Assembly (NCBI GenBank): GCA_017537175.1
Contig: JAFYLH010000032.1
Location: 84,334-148,333 of the forward strand
Source: Clostridia bacterium
GTDB lineage: Bacteria; Bacillota; Clostridia; Oscillospirales; CAG-272
Direction: 5' to 3'
DNA: 64,000 bases
The notes under the pieces were generated by a model that was not told where the DNA came from, ran no database searches, and saw only the letters and a list, made by a program, of their open reading frames with translations. Positions 42,451 through 52,321 of this stretch are shown here, piece after piece; position 1 is the stretch's first letter; every line of letters begins with the position of its first letter. The position numbers were made by a program, and so were the translations under genes.

Positions 42451-43188
42451 TCACATATAGAAAATATTGTCTTTGTATTCGTTGAGTATTCTTGCGTTAT
42501 GCTCAGTACCGCCGTCTATGTTTGCAGAAAGGAACACGGGAGGTGTGATGCCCTTGGCAATAAGCTTTTCTTCGGATTCTATAACCAGAGCATTAAGCAA
42601 TGCCGCACCTACAGCGGTAGATGTAGGACCTGTCTTTTCGGCAAGACCGTCAAGCTTTACCGAAGCATCGCTTATACAGCCGCAGTTGTCGATAACGATA
42701 TCGCATACCTCATAGAGCTTTTTGCCCGAGGGAGCGCGGCTGGTAACCGAAGAGGAATACTCAAGGTTGGTTATGGCAACGGTCTTAACACCGTTTTTAG
42801 CCGCTTCCTCTGCCATTTCAACCGGAACGGTATTTCTGCCTGAAACAGAGTGGATGATAAGCACATCACCCTTCTTAAGCTTATTTTCTTCAAAAATTAT
42901 CTTTGCAAGACCGGGGAGTCTTTCAAGCATACTGGTCATTGTAACAGGACGGGTGTTAAGCATGAATCCGGGGAAGAAAATAGGATTTATTGTAACCATA
43001 CCGCCGCTGCGGTAGAATATCTCTTCGGCAAGGATGCCTGCGTGGGAGCAGCCAAAGGCATATACGTTGTTTTTCTTTTCGGTTGCCTCGCAGATCAGGT
43101 CTGCGGCACGGTCAATAGCCTCGGCACCCTCTGCCCATGCACGGGTGATGCAGTCTATAACACCGTCGATGTAAAGCTTTCCGTTCAT
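42451..43188 (-). CDS. SIS-domain sugar-phosphate protein (UPF0309-like)
   Basis: The 245-residue product has a single SIS domain: NVYAFGCSHAGILAEEIFYR, VLIIHSVSGRNTVPVEMAE and a C-terminal GTEHNARIL. It resembles UPF0309 proteins, relatives of MurQ and GmhA that bind phosphosugars. Together with the neighbouring kinase it could etherase- or isomerase-process a phosphorylated amino sugar; this is inferred from context. AAGGAGG lies 8 nt before ATG 43188, so the longer frame from 43248 is rejected. Gap to the kinase is 7 bp. Confidence 0.8.
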   Translation of the reverse strand: MNGKLYIDGVIDCITRAWAEGAEAIDRAADLICEATEKKNNVYAFGCSHAGILAEEIFYRSGGMVTINPIFFPGFMLNTRPVTMTSMLERLPGLAKIIFEENKLKKGDVLIIHSVSGRNTVPVEMAEEAAKNGVKTVAITNLEYSSSVTSRAPSGKKLYEVCDIVIDNCGCISDASVKLDGLAEKTGPTSTAVGAALLNALVIESEEKLIAKGITPPVFLSANIDGGTEHNARILNEYKDNIFYM

Positions 43189-43201
43189 TAGTTCTGCCTC
43201 C

Positions 43202-43942
43202 TTAACAATATAAGAAATTATATACAACAGGGATCTTTTCGATCGCATAAGTCATTATTCCCGCAAACAGTACCGCAGGAACAAGATTCATTACCTTTAT
43301 CTTGGTTATCTTGGCTACATTAAGACCGATAGCCATAATAAGTATATAACCGACACAGTTCATTTCGGCTATGACAAGGGTGGTGAGCAGGGGCTCTACC
43401 CAATGTGCGCACAGGGTTATGGTTCCCTGATACAAAAATACGGGTATAGCGGACAGAAGCACACCAAAGCCCAGCTGTGCCGCAAGCACGGTGGACATTA
43501 TTCCGTCCAGCAGGCTTTTTATAAATAGGGTGGTATGATCTCCCTCAAGACCGCTTTGCAATGATCCGAGGATAGCCATAGCACCTACACAGTATATAAG
43601 GGATGCGGTAACAAAGCCCTCTGCTATGGTGGATTTGCTGTCACCCTTTGCCAGCTTATCCTGTATTTTTTGACCTAAGCTGTTCATACGTCCGTCAAGG
43701 TCGCATATATGACCCAGCACTCCGCCGAAAGCTATGGCAACAATGGTAACAAGGGAATTGGTGGTGATGTCCTTCAGATCCTTGCCTGCATTTATGGCAC
43801 CCGAAATTCCGATATATATTACACATAAGCCCATACCCTTCATCAGAAGGTCGCTCATTTTTTCGTTTATTGCTTTTTTGAATAATAATCCGACACATCC
43901 GAAGATTATTACCGCCAAAGCGTTTACTACAGTACCTAACAT
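43202..43942 (-). CDS. DUF554 family membrane protein
   Basis: The 246-residue product has six to seven membrane helices and the DUF554 (YdfK-like) features GTVVNALAVIIFGCVGLLFK, SLLDGIMSTVLAAQLGFGV and FLYQGTITLCAHWVEPLL. The family is a putative transporter of unknown substrate. No ribosome site can be seen before the ATG: the base next to the start codon begins a repeat element (43943-44030). The SIS gene starts 13 bp downstream. Confidence 0.85.
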   Translation of the reverse strand: MLGTVVNALAVIIFGCVGLLFKKAINEKMSDLLMKGMGLCVIYIGISGAINAGKDLKDITTNSLVTIVAIAFGGVLGHICDLDGRMNSLGQKIQDKLAKGDSKSTIAEGFVTASLIYCVGAMAILGSLQSGLEGDHTTLFIKSLLDGIMSTVLAAQLGFGVLLSAIPVFLYQGTITLCAHWVEPLLTTLVIAEMNCVGYILIMAIGLNVAKITKIKVMNLVPAVLFAGIMTYAIEKIPVVYNFLYC

Positions 43943-44025
43943 AAATTAAAAATTCAAAATGCAAAATACAAAATTGAGGTTGAAAACCGCTATAGCGGTT
44001 TTCTTCATTAATTCCGCACTCCGCA
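43943..44025. repeat. Composite repeat element with GAAAACCGC hairpin
   Basis: Three CAAAATN heptamers (about 43955-43976), then GAAAACCGC TATA GCGGTTTTC (43982-44003), then two CCGCANT heptamers (about 44013-44026). It has the same architecture as 34742-35006 with different unit sequences. It spans the whole gap between the UPF0210 stop and the DUF554 start. Confidence 0.7.
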
Positions 44026-45390
44026 TTAATTTTTAAGGCTATGAATAGGTGCAGGAATTCTGCCGCCGCGGAGGATAAATTCCTTGGGAGAATATTTGCT
44101 TATGGGCATAATGGGAGCAACACCCAAAAGTCCGCCAAAGTCTACCTCCTCGCCTACGCCCTTGCCGTGCACGGGGATAACACGTACAGCGGTTGTCTTG
44201 GTGTTGGCAACACCGATGGATATCTCGTCTGCTATAAGTCCGCAGATAACAGCCTCGGGAGTGTCACCGGGAACGGCTATCATATCAAGACCTACAGAGC
44301 ATACTGCGGTCATTGCTTCAAGCTTTTCGAGTGAGAGCGCACCCTTGCGTACCGCATCTATCATACCGGCATCCTCTGACACGGGTATAAATGCACCTGA
44401 CAGTCCGCCTACAGAGGAGGATGCCATTACTCCGCCCTTCTTTACCGCGTCGTTGAGCATTGCAAGACAGGCTGTGGTGCCGCAGGCACCTACAGACTCA
44501 AGACCCATACCCTCAAGTATGTGGGCAACAGAGTCGCCTACTGCGGGGGTAGGAGCAAGAGAAAGGTCAACTATACCAAACTCCACATCAAGACGCTTTG
44601 CGGCCTCCTTTGCCACAAGCTGACCCATACGGGTGATCTTGAATGCGGTCTTTTTGATTATTTCGGCCAGCTCCAGAAGGTCACAGTTACCTGCGCGCTT
44701 AATGGCGGAGGCAACCACACCGGGGCCGGAAACACCTACATTTATTACTCTTTCTGCCTCGCCCACACCGTGGAACGCACCTGCAACAAAGGGGTTGTCC
44801 TCGGGAACATTGGCAAATACAACAAGCTTTGCACAGCCTATAGAGCCCTCATCCTTTGTGAGATAAGCGGTGCGCTTGATTACAGAGCCCATTTCGATAA
44901 TGGCATTCATATTGATGCCTGCCTTGGTGGAGGCAACATTGACAGAGGAGCATACCATCTTGGTTTCGGCAAGAGCCTCGGGGATGACCGAGATAAGCTT
45001 GCAGGCAGGCTCGTTCATACCCTTCTGCACAAGGGCGCCAAAGCCGCCGATAAAGTTGATACCCACCTCGGCTGCCGCACGGTCCATAGCCTTTGCCGCC
45101 TTGATATAGCCCTCGGGAGATATAGATCCGCCCACCATAGAGATGGGAGTGACCGATACGCGCTTATTTATGATCGGTATACCGTACTCCTTTTCGATAT
45201 CGCAGCCTACCTTGACCAGGTTCTTTGCTGACTTTGTTATCTTGTCGTATATCTTTTCGGCAAATCTGTCATCGTCGTCACACGCACAGTCATAGAGCGA
45301 AATACCCATGGTGGTGGTACGGATATCCAGATTTTCCTCTTTTATCATATTTATGGTTTCAAGGACATCGTCCATCTTGATCATTGACAT
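44026..45390 (-). CDS. UPF0210 (PFL-family) protein
   Basis: The 454-residue product is a full-length UPF0210 member: [15 protein letters not shown], the glycine-rich [18 protein letters not shown]-like [16 protein letters not shown] and [14 protein letters not shown]. These proteins are related in fold to pyruvate formate-lyase-type barrels; their activity is not established. GAGG before ATG 45390 supports the start. The gene is downstream of a UPF0237 ACT-domain gene by 10 bp, a pairing conserved in many Bacillota, where the small protein probably regulates the large one. Confidence 0.9.
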   Translation of the reverse strand: MSMIKMDDVLETINMIKEENLDIRTTTMGISLYDCACDDDDRFAEKIYDKITKSAKNLVKVGCDIEKEYGIPIINKRVSVTPISMVGGSISPEGYIKAAKAMDRAAAEVGINFIGGFGALVQKGMNEPACKLISVIPEALAETKMVCSSVNVASTKAGINMNAIIEMGSVIKRTAYLTKDEGSIGCAKLVVFANVPEDNPFVAGAFHGVGEAERVINVGVSGPGVVASAIKRAGNCDLLELAEIIKKTAFKITRMGQLVAKEAAKRLDVEFGIVDLSLAPTPAVGDSVAHILEGMGLESVGACGTTACLAMLNDAVKKGGVMASSSVGGLSGAFIPVSEDAGMIDAVRKGALSLEKLEAMTAVCSVGLDMIAVPGDTPEAVICGLIADEISIGVANTKTTAVRVIPVHGKGVGEEVDFGGLLGVAPIMPISKYSPKEFILRGGRIPAPIHSLKN

Positions 45391-45400
45391 TGCTTTTACC

Positions 45401-45670
45401 TCAAATCTTATGCATAGAGTTAAAGATATCCTCGTGCATCATATGGATCTCAAGGCCGTTTTCCTTGCCCATATCGTTCATAATATCAACAAAGTCCTTA
45501 TAGTCGATACTGCACTTGTCGATGTCAACCACCATCATCATTGTAAAATACTCAGAGATAACGCTCTGGGAGATATCAATGATGTTTACTGAGTATTCGG
45601 AGCATTTGCCGGATACCTTTGCGATGATTCCTGTGCTGTCGCTGCCGACAACTGTGATTACTGCTTTCAT
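45401..45670 (-). CDS. UPF0237 ACT-domain protein
   Basis: The 89-residue product is a single ACT domain: [20 protein letters not shown], then [22 protein letters not shown]. Such domains bind small ligands, often amino acids. It precedes the UPF0210 gene on the same strand and is likely its regulatory partner. Confidence 0.88.
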   Translation of the reverse strand: MKAVITVVGSDSTGIIAKVSGKCSEYSVNIIDISQSVISEYFTMMMVVDIDKCSIDYKDFVDIMNDMGKENGLEIHMMHEDIFNSMHKI

Positions 45671-45758
45671 ATCGGTACTTCACTTTCTTAAAATATAAAT
45701 ATATATTATATATTACACTATATAGAGACAATAATCAAGAATTTTCATAAAATTTTAC

Positions 45759-45787
45759 TTGAATTTTAATATACTGTGTGTTATAAT
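45759..45787 (+). promoter_or_regulatory. Sigma-A promoter of the 45831 gene
   Basis: TTGAAT (45759-45764) and TATAAT (45782-45787) with a 17-bp spacer. An in-frame ATG at 45759 lies inside the -35 box and is therefore not the start. Confidence 0.65.
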
Positions 45788-45830
45788 AACTTTACTATGT
45801 CAATTAATACTATTTTGGGGGTTCAAAGTA

Positions 45831-46397
45831 ATGAATGAAATTACCAACCATGCCGAATTAACGGTAGAAAAGAAAAAAGAAGGCAAGTATATGAGAAACC
45901 GTATACTTATGTATATCGGATATGCTATCGCTCCTATTTTAGCGATCATACTTCTCAGCATCATCATCGAGGGCGGTGCGTTGATCGGTCTTATTGCCAT
46001 CGTACCTACATATCCCTTCCTTCTTGCCAAGGTTATCATTCCCATGACCAAGCCCTTTATCGATATCGAAGAAAAGATGGATATCTCCGGCGGTCACCTT
46101 ACCCTTACCACAGTTTACGGCAGAAAGAAGTCCAAGGACCTCTGCAAGATCAAGGTAAGTCTTTTTGATGCTATCGCTCCCTACAACAATCCCGAGTATA
46201 AGAAGGCAGCAGACGATTTTAAGTATGACAAGCGTTATGAGGCTGTTTCTTCTATGGCTCATCCCGATGTATACTATGCATACGGCACCAACGAGTTTGG
46301 CGAAAAGGTCATCTGCTTCTTTGAGGTTACCAACAAGGGTCTTAAGGTTATGAAGTTCCTTAACAAGAAGACCGTAGTTACCGAGGTTTCCAGATAA
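45831..46397 (+). CDS. Membrane protein of unknown function
   Basis: The 188-residue product has two close membrane helices (about residues 27-70: LMYIGYAIAPILAIILL and ALIGLIAIVPTYPFLLAKV) and a C-terminal cytoplasmic or surface beta-rich domain that may resemble a bacterial PH domain (MDISGGHLTLTTVYGRKKSKDLCKIKV). The start at ATG 45831 follows from the promoter position; the ribosome site (TTGGGGG) is imperfect. A terminator hairpin follows. Confidence 0.7.
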   Translation: MNEITNHAELTVEKKKEGKYMRNRILMYIGYAIAPILAIILLSIIIEGGALIGLIAIVPTYPFLLAKVIIPMTKPFIDIEEKMDISGGHLTLTTVYGRKKSKDLCKIKVSLFDAIAPYNNPEYKKAADDFKYDKRYEAVSSMAHPDVYYAYGTNEFGEKVICFFEVTNKGLKVMKFLNKKTVVTEVSR

Positions 46398-46418
46398 GCC
46401 CAATCATTAAAAATCAAG

Positions 46419-46448
46419 CCTCCGCATAAACTGATATGCGGAGGTTTT
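46419..46448 (+). terminator. Terminator whose 3' arm holds the next gene's ribosome site
   Basis: CCTCCGCATA / TATGCGGAGG followed by TTTT. GGAGG in the 3' arm is 8 nt before ATG 46453. Confidence 0.7.
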
Positions 46449-46452
46449 AAAT

Positions 46453-46953
46453 ATGAAGCGTGTTTTATTTTTCCTTGTGCTGATACCCATACTCTGCTCC
46501 TGTACCCAAAGCAGACATATGCCCTGTATTGAGGGCTATCCCCTTTGTCTTACCGGCTCGCTTGAGTATAATGGGGAGGTATACGGTATATCCCTTGAAA
46601 TGCCAAGCGAGGACAGTGCACTTATTGCCGTAACCTCACCTCAAAGACTTGCAGGCTACAGCTTTAAGGTTGACAAGTCGTCGGTTTGGGTATATTATGA
46701 TAATATAGAAATAGAGCTGTGCGCACCCCAATTTGAGCTGCCCTGCCTTCTTATTACCGAGATGCTGCGCTTTTCACCCGCAGACTTTGAGTATTCCCGT
46801 AACGAGGGAGGCAGTATACTCTACCGATATACAAGGGATATGTACCCTGTGACGGTATATACCGATAAGGGAAGCTCTTTACCCCGACGCATAGAATACA
46901 GCCGCGACGGCTGTGATATTGTATTGGATATAGAAGCCCTGGAATTTAAATAA
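46453..46953 (+). CDS. Lipoprotein of unknown function
   Basis: The 166-residue product starts MKRVLFFLVLIPILCSC, a short lipoprotein signal with Cys17. The mature part is beta-rich and ends in EYSRDGCDIVLDIEALEF, a pattern seen in small outer-surface lipoproteins with a LolA-like fold; this likeness is weak. Translation starts behind GGAGG located in the arm of a terminator hairpin. alr begins 10 bp after the stop, so the two genes are one unit. Confidence 0.7.
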   Translation: MKRVLFFLVLIPILCSCTQSRHMPCIEGYPLCLTGSLEYNGEVYGISLEMPSEDSALIAVTSPQRLAGYSFKVDKSSVWVYYDNIEIELCAPQFELPCLLITEMLRFSPADFEYSRNEGGSILYRYTRDMYPVTVYTDKGSSLPRRIEYSRDGCDIVLDIEALEFK

Positions 46954-46963
46954 GGAGACATCA

Positions 46964-48067
46964 ATGCTGACCTACAGTAACGCCTATGCCGAGATAGACC
47001 TCGGTGCTCTGGCAGATAACTATAAACGAATAGCCGGGTATGCCGCCCCCGCGCAGATAATTGCCGTGGTCAAGGCGGATGCCTACGGACACGGAGTAGA
47101 GCGCTGCGCCCATACCCTGTACAACTGCGGCTGCCGATTTTTTGCGGTGGCAACAGCCAACGAGGCGCTGGAGATGCGCAGACTCTTTTCTGATTGTGAG
47201 ATACTTATTTTAGGTAACACTCCCAATGTTGAGCTTGCCAATATCCTGTCCGATAATGATATAATTATCACCTTAGGCTCTCTTGAATATGCAAAAAGGC
47301 TTGAGCAGGAGCTGTCCCACGGCAGAAGACTGCGCTGTCATATCAAGCTTGATACGGGTATGAACCGTATAGGCTTTTCTACCCGCGATGAGGATTTTTC
47401 CGAGCTTGCAGAGGTGTTTGATGTCAAGGGACTTGAGATAGAGGGTCTGTTCAGTCATTTTGCCTGTGCCGATATGCCCGACTCGGCTATGACGGATATG
47501 CAGCTGGAAAGATACAAAAAAACAGAGGCAAGGCTGAGTGAGCTGGGACACAGCTTTAAGGCAAGACATATGTCAAACTCTGCCGCCACCATATACCGTC
47601 ACGATGCCTGCTTTGATTATGTAAGATGCGGAATCATCCTCTACGGTCTTGACCCCTCAAAGGAATGTCCCGCAGCCGAGCTTAAGCCTGTTATGAGCTT
47701 AAAGACATATATTACTCACACCCACAGGCTGTATAAGGGTGAAAGCGTGGGCTACGGTGCCACCTTTACCGCAGAAAGAGATATGGAGATAGCTACCATA
47801 CCCATAGGCTATGCCGACGGCTTTATCCGTGCCTATGCCAACGGCGGTTATATGACCGTCAAGGGCAAAAAATGTCCTATTGTGGGCAGGATATGTATGG
47901 ATCAATGTATGATAGATATTACAGGTGTAGATGCCCTGCCCGGAGACGAGGTGGAGATATTTGGCGAGCATGCCTCGGTGGATATCTTTGCACAGGCGGC
48001 AAACACCATAAACTATGAATGTGTTTGTCTTCTCTCCCGCAGAGTAGACCGTGTATATAAAAAGTAG
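46964..48067 (+). CDS. alr: Alanine racemase
   Basis: The 367-residue product is a PLP enzyme that makes D-alanine for peptidoglycan. The PLP lysine is K37 in AVVKADAYGHG, LDTGMNRIGF lies in the barrel, and the second-domain Tyr is in SVGYGATF (about residue 262). The C-terminal beta-domain (VGRICMDQCMIDITG, FGEHASVD) is complete. AAGGAG lies 7 nt upstream. Confidence 0.95.
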   Translation: MLTYSNAYAEIDLGALADNYKRIAGYAAPAQIIAVVKADAYGHGVERCAHTLYNCGCRFFAVATANEALEMRRLFSDCEILILGNTPNVELANILSDNDIIITLGSLEYAKRLEQELSHGRRLRCHIKLDTGMNRIGFSTRDEDFSELAEVFDVKGLEIEGLFSHFACADMPDSAMTDMQLERYKKTEARLSELGHSFKARHMSNSAATIYRHDACFDYVRCGIILYGLDPSKECPAAELKPVMSLKTYITHTHRLYKGESVGYGATFTAERDMEIATIPIGYADGFIRAYANGGYMTVKGKKCPIVGRICMDQCMIDITGVDALPGDEVEIFGEHASVDIFAQAANTINYECVCLLSRRVDRVYKK

Positions 48068-48086
48068 GGGCAGATATTATCCGCCC
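48068..48086. repeat. GGGCAGATA palindromic repeat
   Basis: GGGCAGATA T TATCCGCCC, one-mismatch copy of the palindrome at 15046-15064, directly after the alr stop. Confidence 0.55.
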
Positions 48087-48112
48087 GAATAATAAGGAAC
48101 GGAGAAAACTAT

Positions 48113-49258
48113 ATGTTAAAAAGATCATCGGCCGTTATTCTGGCTATGCTGTTTATCCTTACCGTATTTGCAGGCTGCAGCGGTAAAAAGGATCCGTTAA
48201 AGGATCTTTCTTCTCTCGAGAATACACCTATAGAGGTAATACCCAGCACTACCGACTATGATATCCCCCTGTCGGATGATCTGAAATATGATATTAACTT
48301 TGCCGACTATATCACCCTTCCCGACATCACCACACTTGAGCTGTCATACCATACCATGTCTGTAGACGATACATCTGTAAACAATCAGATGTACCTGCTT
48401 CAGCTCCAGAAGGCCGACCGCACCGAAATAACAGACCGCGGGGCTGCAGAGGGAGATGTGGTTACGGTAAACTATAGATCGGTATACTATGGCACAGATC
48501 AGCAGATATCGAATCAGAGCGATGTGGAGATATCCTTGGGTAAGCATATTGCTATCCCCGCCCTTGAGGATGCCATAATCGGTATGACCGTAGGGCAGAC
48601 CAAGACCGCGGATATAGTATATCCCGAGGATTATGCGGGCAACACCGTGCTTGCCAACTCCAAGGCTACATTTACCATAGAGCTTAAAAAAATAGAGACG
48701 GCAAAGCTTCCCGAGCTTAATGAGGAGACCATCAAGTCCTTTGGCTTTGAGGGTGTTACCACCTATACTCAGCTCAGAGAGTATATTATCAACTGGATGG
48801 AGCAGGAAAATTCTCTCTACAAGCAGGATGCTTTGTATAATGCTCTCGTAAAGGGAGCAGAGCTTATCGCTATGCCTCAGACCGAGTATAGCTTCTATCT
48901 TAAGCGCTTTGAGGATAATTGCAATGCGGCGGCTCAGTCGATGGGCACAGATCTTGAAGCCTATATTACTACCAACTACGGTACAAATGAGGCATATAAG
49001 ACAGAGCAGGAAAAATATGCTCAGGACAATGTAAAAAAGGATCTTGTAATACACGCGCTTAAGGAAAAATACAATGTTGAGGTGACAAAGGAGGAATATA
49101 ACCGTGCCCTTAATGTGACCTTCAACAGCGAGGCGGCGAGCCTTGGTATTACCGATATAGAGGATTTTCACAATAAGATGGGCGAGTCGATATACAAGAT
49201 GGAGCTTACCTATCAGGTTATCGGAGCAGCCGTTGCTGATGCACCGGACAAGAAATAA
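48113..49258 (+). CDS. Trigger-factor-like FKBP lipoprotein
   Basis: The 381-residue product has a lipoprotein signal (VILAMLFILTVFAGC, Cys near residue 21). An FKBP-type peptidyl-prolyl isomerase domain follows (about 105-205: EGDVVTVNYRS, ISLGKHIAIPALEDAIIGM, YPEDYAGNTVLANSKATF). A helical C-terminal domain like that of trigger factor (about 210-375) completes it. It lacks the ribosome-binding domain, so it should fold or hold proteins outside the membrane. AAGGAACGGAG precedes the start. Confidence 0.88.
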   Translation: MLKRSSAVILAMLFILTVFAGCSGKKDPLKDLSSLENTPIEVIPSTTDYDIPLSDDLKYDINFADYITLPDITTLELSYHTMSVDDTSVNNQMYLLQLQKADRTEITDRGAAEGDVVTVNYRSVYYGTDQQISNQSDVEISLGKHIAIPALEDAIIGMTVGQTKTADIVYPEDYAGNTVLANSKATFTIELKKIETAKLPELNEETIKSFGFEGVTTYTQLREYIINWMEQENSLYKQDALYNALVKGAELIAMPQTEYSFYLKRFEDNCNAAAQSMGTDLEAYITTNYGTNEAYKTEQEKYAQDNVKKDLVIHALKEKYNVEVTKEEYNRALNVTFNSEAASLGITDIEDFHNKMGESIYKMELTYQVIGAAVADAPDKK

Positions 49259-49269
49259 AGCAGTATAAC

Positions 49270-49302
49270 AAAAATCACCTTCCGAAAAAGAAGGTGATTT
49301 TT
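49270..49302. terminator. Bidirectional terminator between the FKBP lipoprotein and trkH
   Basis: AAAAATCACCTTC / GAAGGTGATTTTT stem between convergent genes. Confidence 0.75.
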
Positions 49303-49305
49303 TAT

Positions 49306-50799
49306 TTACTTATGCTTTCTCCAGGTATTGGGTGCTAAGGTAAGCAGTATGGGGAATATCTCCAGTCTGCCCAGAAGCATTGCAACAGAGAGGATTATCT
49401 TGCTTACAGGACTGTAGAAGGAAAATCCGCCCGCAGGTCCTACCATACCGAGACCCGGACCGATGTTGTTGAAGCAAGCAACAACGGCGGTGAAGTTAGT
49501 CTCGATGATATTGCCCTCTCCTGCAATTATTGCCGCCTCTGCCACACCGTCAAGGCTGATGGCAATGAAGATGGCAATTATACATATCATATAGAGGGAG
49601 AAATAATTTGTGGTGGCAACAAGAGTGTCGTTATCAAGATTTTTACCCTCAAACTTGACTGTATTTACCGAACGGGGATGTATAAGCTTTTTTAGCTGTA
49701 CTCTGATAGATTTTATAAGCAGTATAACACGGGAAATTTTAAGACCGCCCGCTGTGGAGTTGGCACAGGCACCGCTGAACATCAGTACAAAGAGTATTGC
49801 CTTTGACAGCTGAGGCCAGGTGTTGAAGTCGGCTGTGGCATAGCCTGTGGTGGACATTACCGTTCCCACCTGGAACACACCCTGTCGCAGAGCTTCGCCG
49901 AAGCTGTTGTCAAAGAGGGGCATAATGTTCAGGGTTACTGCTATTATGGATACCGAGGCTATTGCTAAATATATCCACGCCTCGGCACAGTGCTTAAGGT
50001 CCTTAAAGCGTCTTATAAGGGTGAAGTAATATACGTTGAAGTTAAGGCCAAAGAGGAACATAAATATGCCTATGACCCATTGGCTGTATGCGCTGTATGA
50101 CTTAAGGCTGTCGCCCTTTATGCCAAAGCCGCCTGTACCTGCGGTGCCTACGGCGTGGACTATACTGTCATAGAGGTTCATATCTCCTGCCCAGAGGAGA
50201 GCGATCAGGATAAGTGTAAGTCCGATGTATATAAGGTAGAGCAGCTTTGCGGTATCACGGAGTCGGGGTACCAGCTTACCCATTGTGGGACCCGGCATCT
50301 CTGCCTTTAAGATGTGTATCGAACGGTCGGACACCGAGCTTGTCATTGCCACAACAAAAACAAGGATACCCATACCGCCTATCCAGTGGGTAAAGCTGCG
50401 CCAGAAGAGGATGCCCTTATATGAGCCTTGGTAAAGCTCATCTATGTTTGTCAGTATAGATGCACCTGTGGTGGTAAAGCCGCTGACCGTCTCAAAAAAC
50501 GCATCAACATATGAGGGGATTGCACCCGAGATAACAAAGGGCAGCGCTCCTATAGCCGAAAAAACCACCCAGCTTAAGGCTACTATTATAAATCCCTCTC
50601 GGGCATAGATGGTCTTGTCACGGGGACGGGATACCCAGGTCAGGAACATCCCCAGAGAAAAGGCTATAGTTATAACTATGAGGAAGGCAATATAACAGTC
50701 TTCCTTATAGATGGCAGACACAATAAGGGGCAGTATCATAAGTAATGCCTCTATACATATCAGTCTGCCTGTAAAGTACAAAATTATCCTGCGGTTCAT
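49306..50799 (-). CDS. trkH: Trk/Ktr potassium uptake channel subunit
   Basis: The 497-residue product has about ten membrane segments and the four selectivity-filter-like loops of the TrkH/KtrB family: VSGFTTTGAS, GTAGTGGFG, STTGYATADF and NNIGPGLGMVGP. It carries potassium (and possibly sodium) inward, gated by the cytoplasmic TrkA protein encoded just upstream (12-bp gap). The ribosome site is modest, consistent with coupling to trkA. Confidence 0.93.
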   Translation of the reverse strand: MNRRIILYFTGRLICIEALLMILPLIVSAIYKEDCYIAFLIVITIAFSLGMFLTWVSRPRDKTIYAREGFIIVALSWVVFSAIGALPFVISGAIPSYVDAFFETVSGFTTTGASILTNIDELYQGSYKGILFWRSFTHWIGGMGILVFVVAMTSSVSDRSIHILKAEMPGPTMGKLVPRLRDTAKLLYLIYIGLTLILIALLWAGDMNLYDSIVHAVGTAGTGGFGIKGDSLKSYSAYSQWVIGIFMFLFGLNFNVYYFTLIRRFKDLKHCAEAWIYLAIASVSIIAVTLNIMPLFDNSFGEALRQGVFQVGTVMSTTGYATADFNTWPQLSKAILFVLMFSGACANSTAGGLKISRVILLIKSIRVQLKKLIHPRSVNTVKFEGKNLDNDTLVATTNYFSLYMICIIAIFIAISLDGVAEAAIIAGEGNIIETNFTAVVACFNNIGPGLGMVGPAGGFSFYSPVSKIILSVAMLLGRLEIFPILLTLAPNTWRKHK

Positions 50800-50811
50800 A
50801 CCGTCACCGCC

Positions 50812-52170
50812 TTATTCGAATACATCGCCAAGAGCGGTTATTCTTCTGCCTGCGGCGATAACGATAACATGGTCATCTGGCAGTATAACGTCCATACCTG
50901 AGGGTATGATGGTCTTTCTGCCGCGGATTATACCTGCAATAAGGGTATTGTGGCGCAGGTGCAGATCCTTTAAGGGGATGTCAAGATAATCAAAGTCGTT
51001 TCTGACTATAAATTCAAGAGCCTCCGCCTTTTCATCCATAAGAGTATACAGGGTCTCCATCTCGGCACCTATAGACATTTCAAGGGCGCGGGCGTACTGA
51101 CAGATACGGTCTGAGATTATCTTACGGGGAGAAACTATAGAGTCAAGACCTAATGTAAGAGCTAACTGACAGAGCTCGGGGCGGTTTATCTTGGTTATTA
51201 TCTGGGGAACGTTTTTGGAGGATGCAAAGATAGAGAGCAGTATATTTTCCTCGTCCATACCGGTCAGGGATACGAAAGAGTCCATAGAGGTAAGTCCCTC
51301 TTCCATCAGCACCTCACGGGAGGCGGGGTCGCCGTTTATAACTACCGCCTCGGGCAGCTGCTCGCTGAAGGCTTGGCAACGGTTGATGTCCTTGTCGATT
51401 ATCTTGACATTGGCACCGATATTGATAAGCATATCCGCAAGGTAGTAGGAGGTACGGTTGGCACCCACTATCATAACATTCTTGGTACGCTTACGCATAA
51501 GACCGAGCATCTTGAAGAGCTTTTCGCCCTCGGAGGCTGTTGCCGCCATACCGATACGGTCTCCCGAGCGAAGCACGAAGTTACCGTCGGGGATGTATAC
51601 CTCGTCTCCGCGGCGTACCACGCAGATAAGGAACTTTGCCTTGTATTTCTGTCTCAGCTCCATAAGGGTCTTGTCTGCAAAGGCAGAGTTTTCGCGGAGC
51701 TTGAGCTCTATCATCTCAAAGCTGCGGCGGGAGAACGTTTCTATAGACATAGCGCCGGGGAGCTTTAAAATATTAAAAAGCTCCTTGGCACAAAGCAGCT
51801 CGGGGTTAAGAGACATGGACAGCTCTAAGTGCTGACGCATAAAGGAAAGACTGCTGTCATTATATTCGGGATTACGGATACGGGCTATGGTATGCTTTGC
51901 GCCCATCTTCTTTGCAAAAAAGCAGGCAAGCATATTCAGCTCGTCAGAGGCGGTCACCGCTGCAAAGAGCTCGCAGCCCTCAACGCCTGCCTCCTTGAGC
52001 ACATCGCTGTCAGCACCGTTACCGCATATGCACATTACATCGTAGATGTTGGTCAGCTCGGTTATTGTGGCGGGATCGTTGTCTATTACCAGAACATCGT
52101 GTCCCTCGTTTACCAGATTTTCCAGTATCGCAGTGCCTATTCTGCCGCAGCCGACGATAATGATCTTCAT
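50812..52170 (-). CDS. trkA: Trk system regulatory protein with two RCK domains
   Basis: The 452-residue product has two RCK_N/RCK_C repeats. The Rossmann fingerprints are IVGCGRIGTAIL (residues 4-15) and MIVGANRTSYYLAD (about 232-245); TrkA_C domains lie at about 135-220 and 370-450. It binds NAD(H)/ATP and gates TrkH. AAGGAG lies 7 nt before the ATG. trkA-trkH is a two-gene operon. Confidence 0.93.
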   Translation of the reverse strand: MKIIIVGCGRIGTAILENLVNEGHDVLVIDNDPATITELTNIYDVMCICGNGADSDVLKEAGVEGCELFAAVTASDELNMLACFFAKKMGAKHTIARIRNPEYNDSSLSFMRQHLELSMSLNPELLCAKELFNILKLPGAMSIETFSRRSFEMIELKLRENSAFADKTLMELRQKYKAKFLICVVRRGDEVYIPDGNFVLRSGDRIGMAATASEGEKLFKMLGLMRKRTKNVMIVGANRTSYYLADMLINIGANVKIIDKDINRCQAFSEQLPEAVVINGDPASREVLMEEGLTSMDSFVSLTGMDEENILLSIFASSKNVPQIITKINRPELCQLALTLGLDSIVSPRKIISDRICQYARALEMSIGAEMETLYTLMDEKAEALEFIVRNDFDYLDIPLKDLHLRHNTLIAGIIRGRKTIIPSGMDVILPDDHVIVIAAGRRITALGDVFE

Positions 52171-52321
52171 AGCCTTCTCCTTATACAGAAATCATTTCAC
52201 TCATTATACACCCAACATTCAGAAATTGCAATATTAATTTGATTTTGTCGGATATTTTTGGTATAATTATTGTAACCTTTCTTTATAATTTTACGCTTAT
52301 ATGGGTGAAGGGAGTGAGAAT

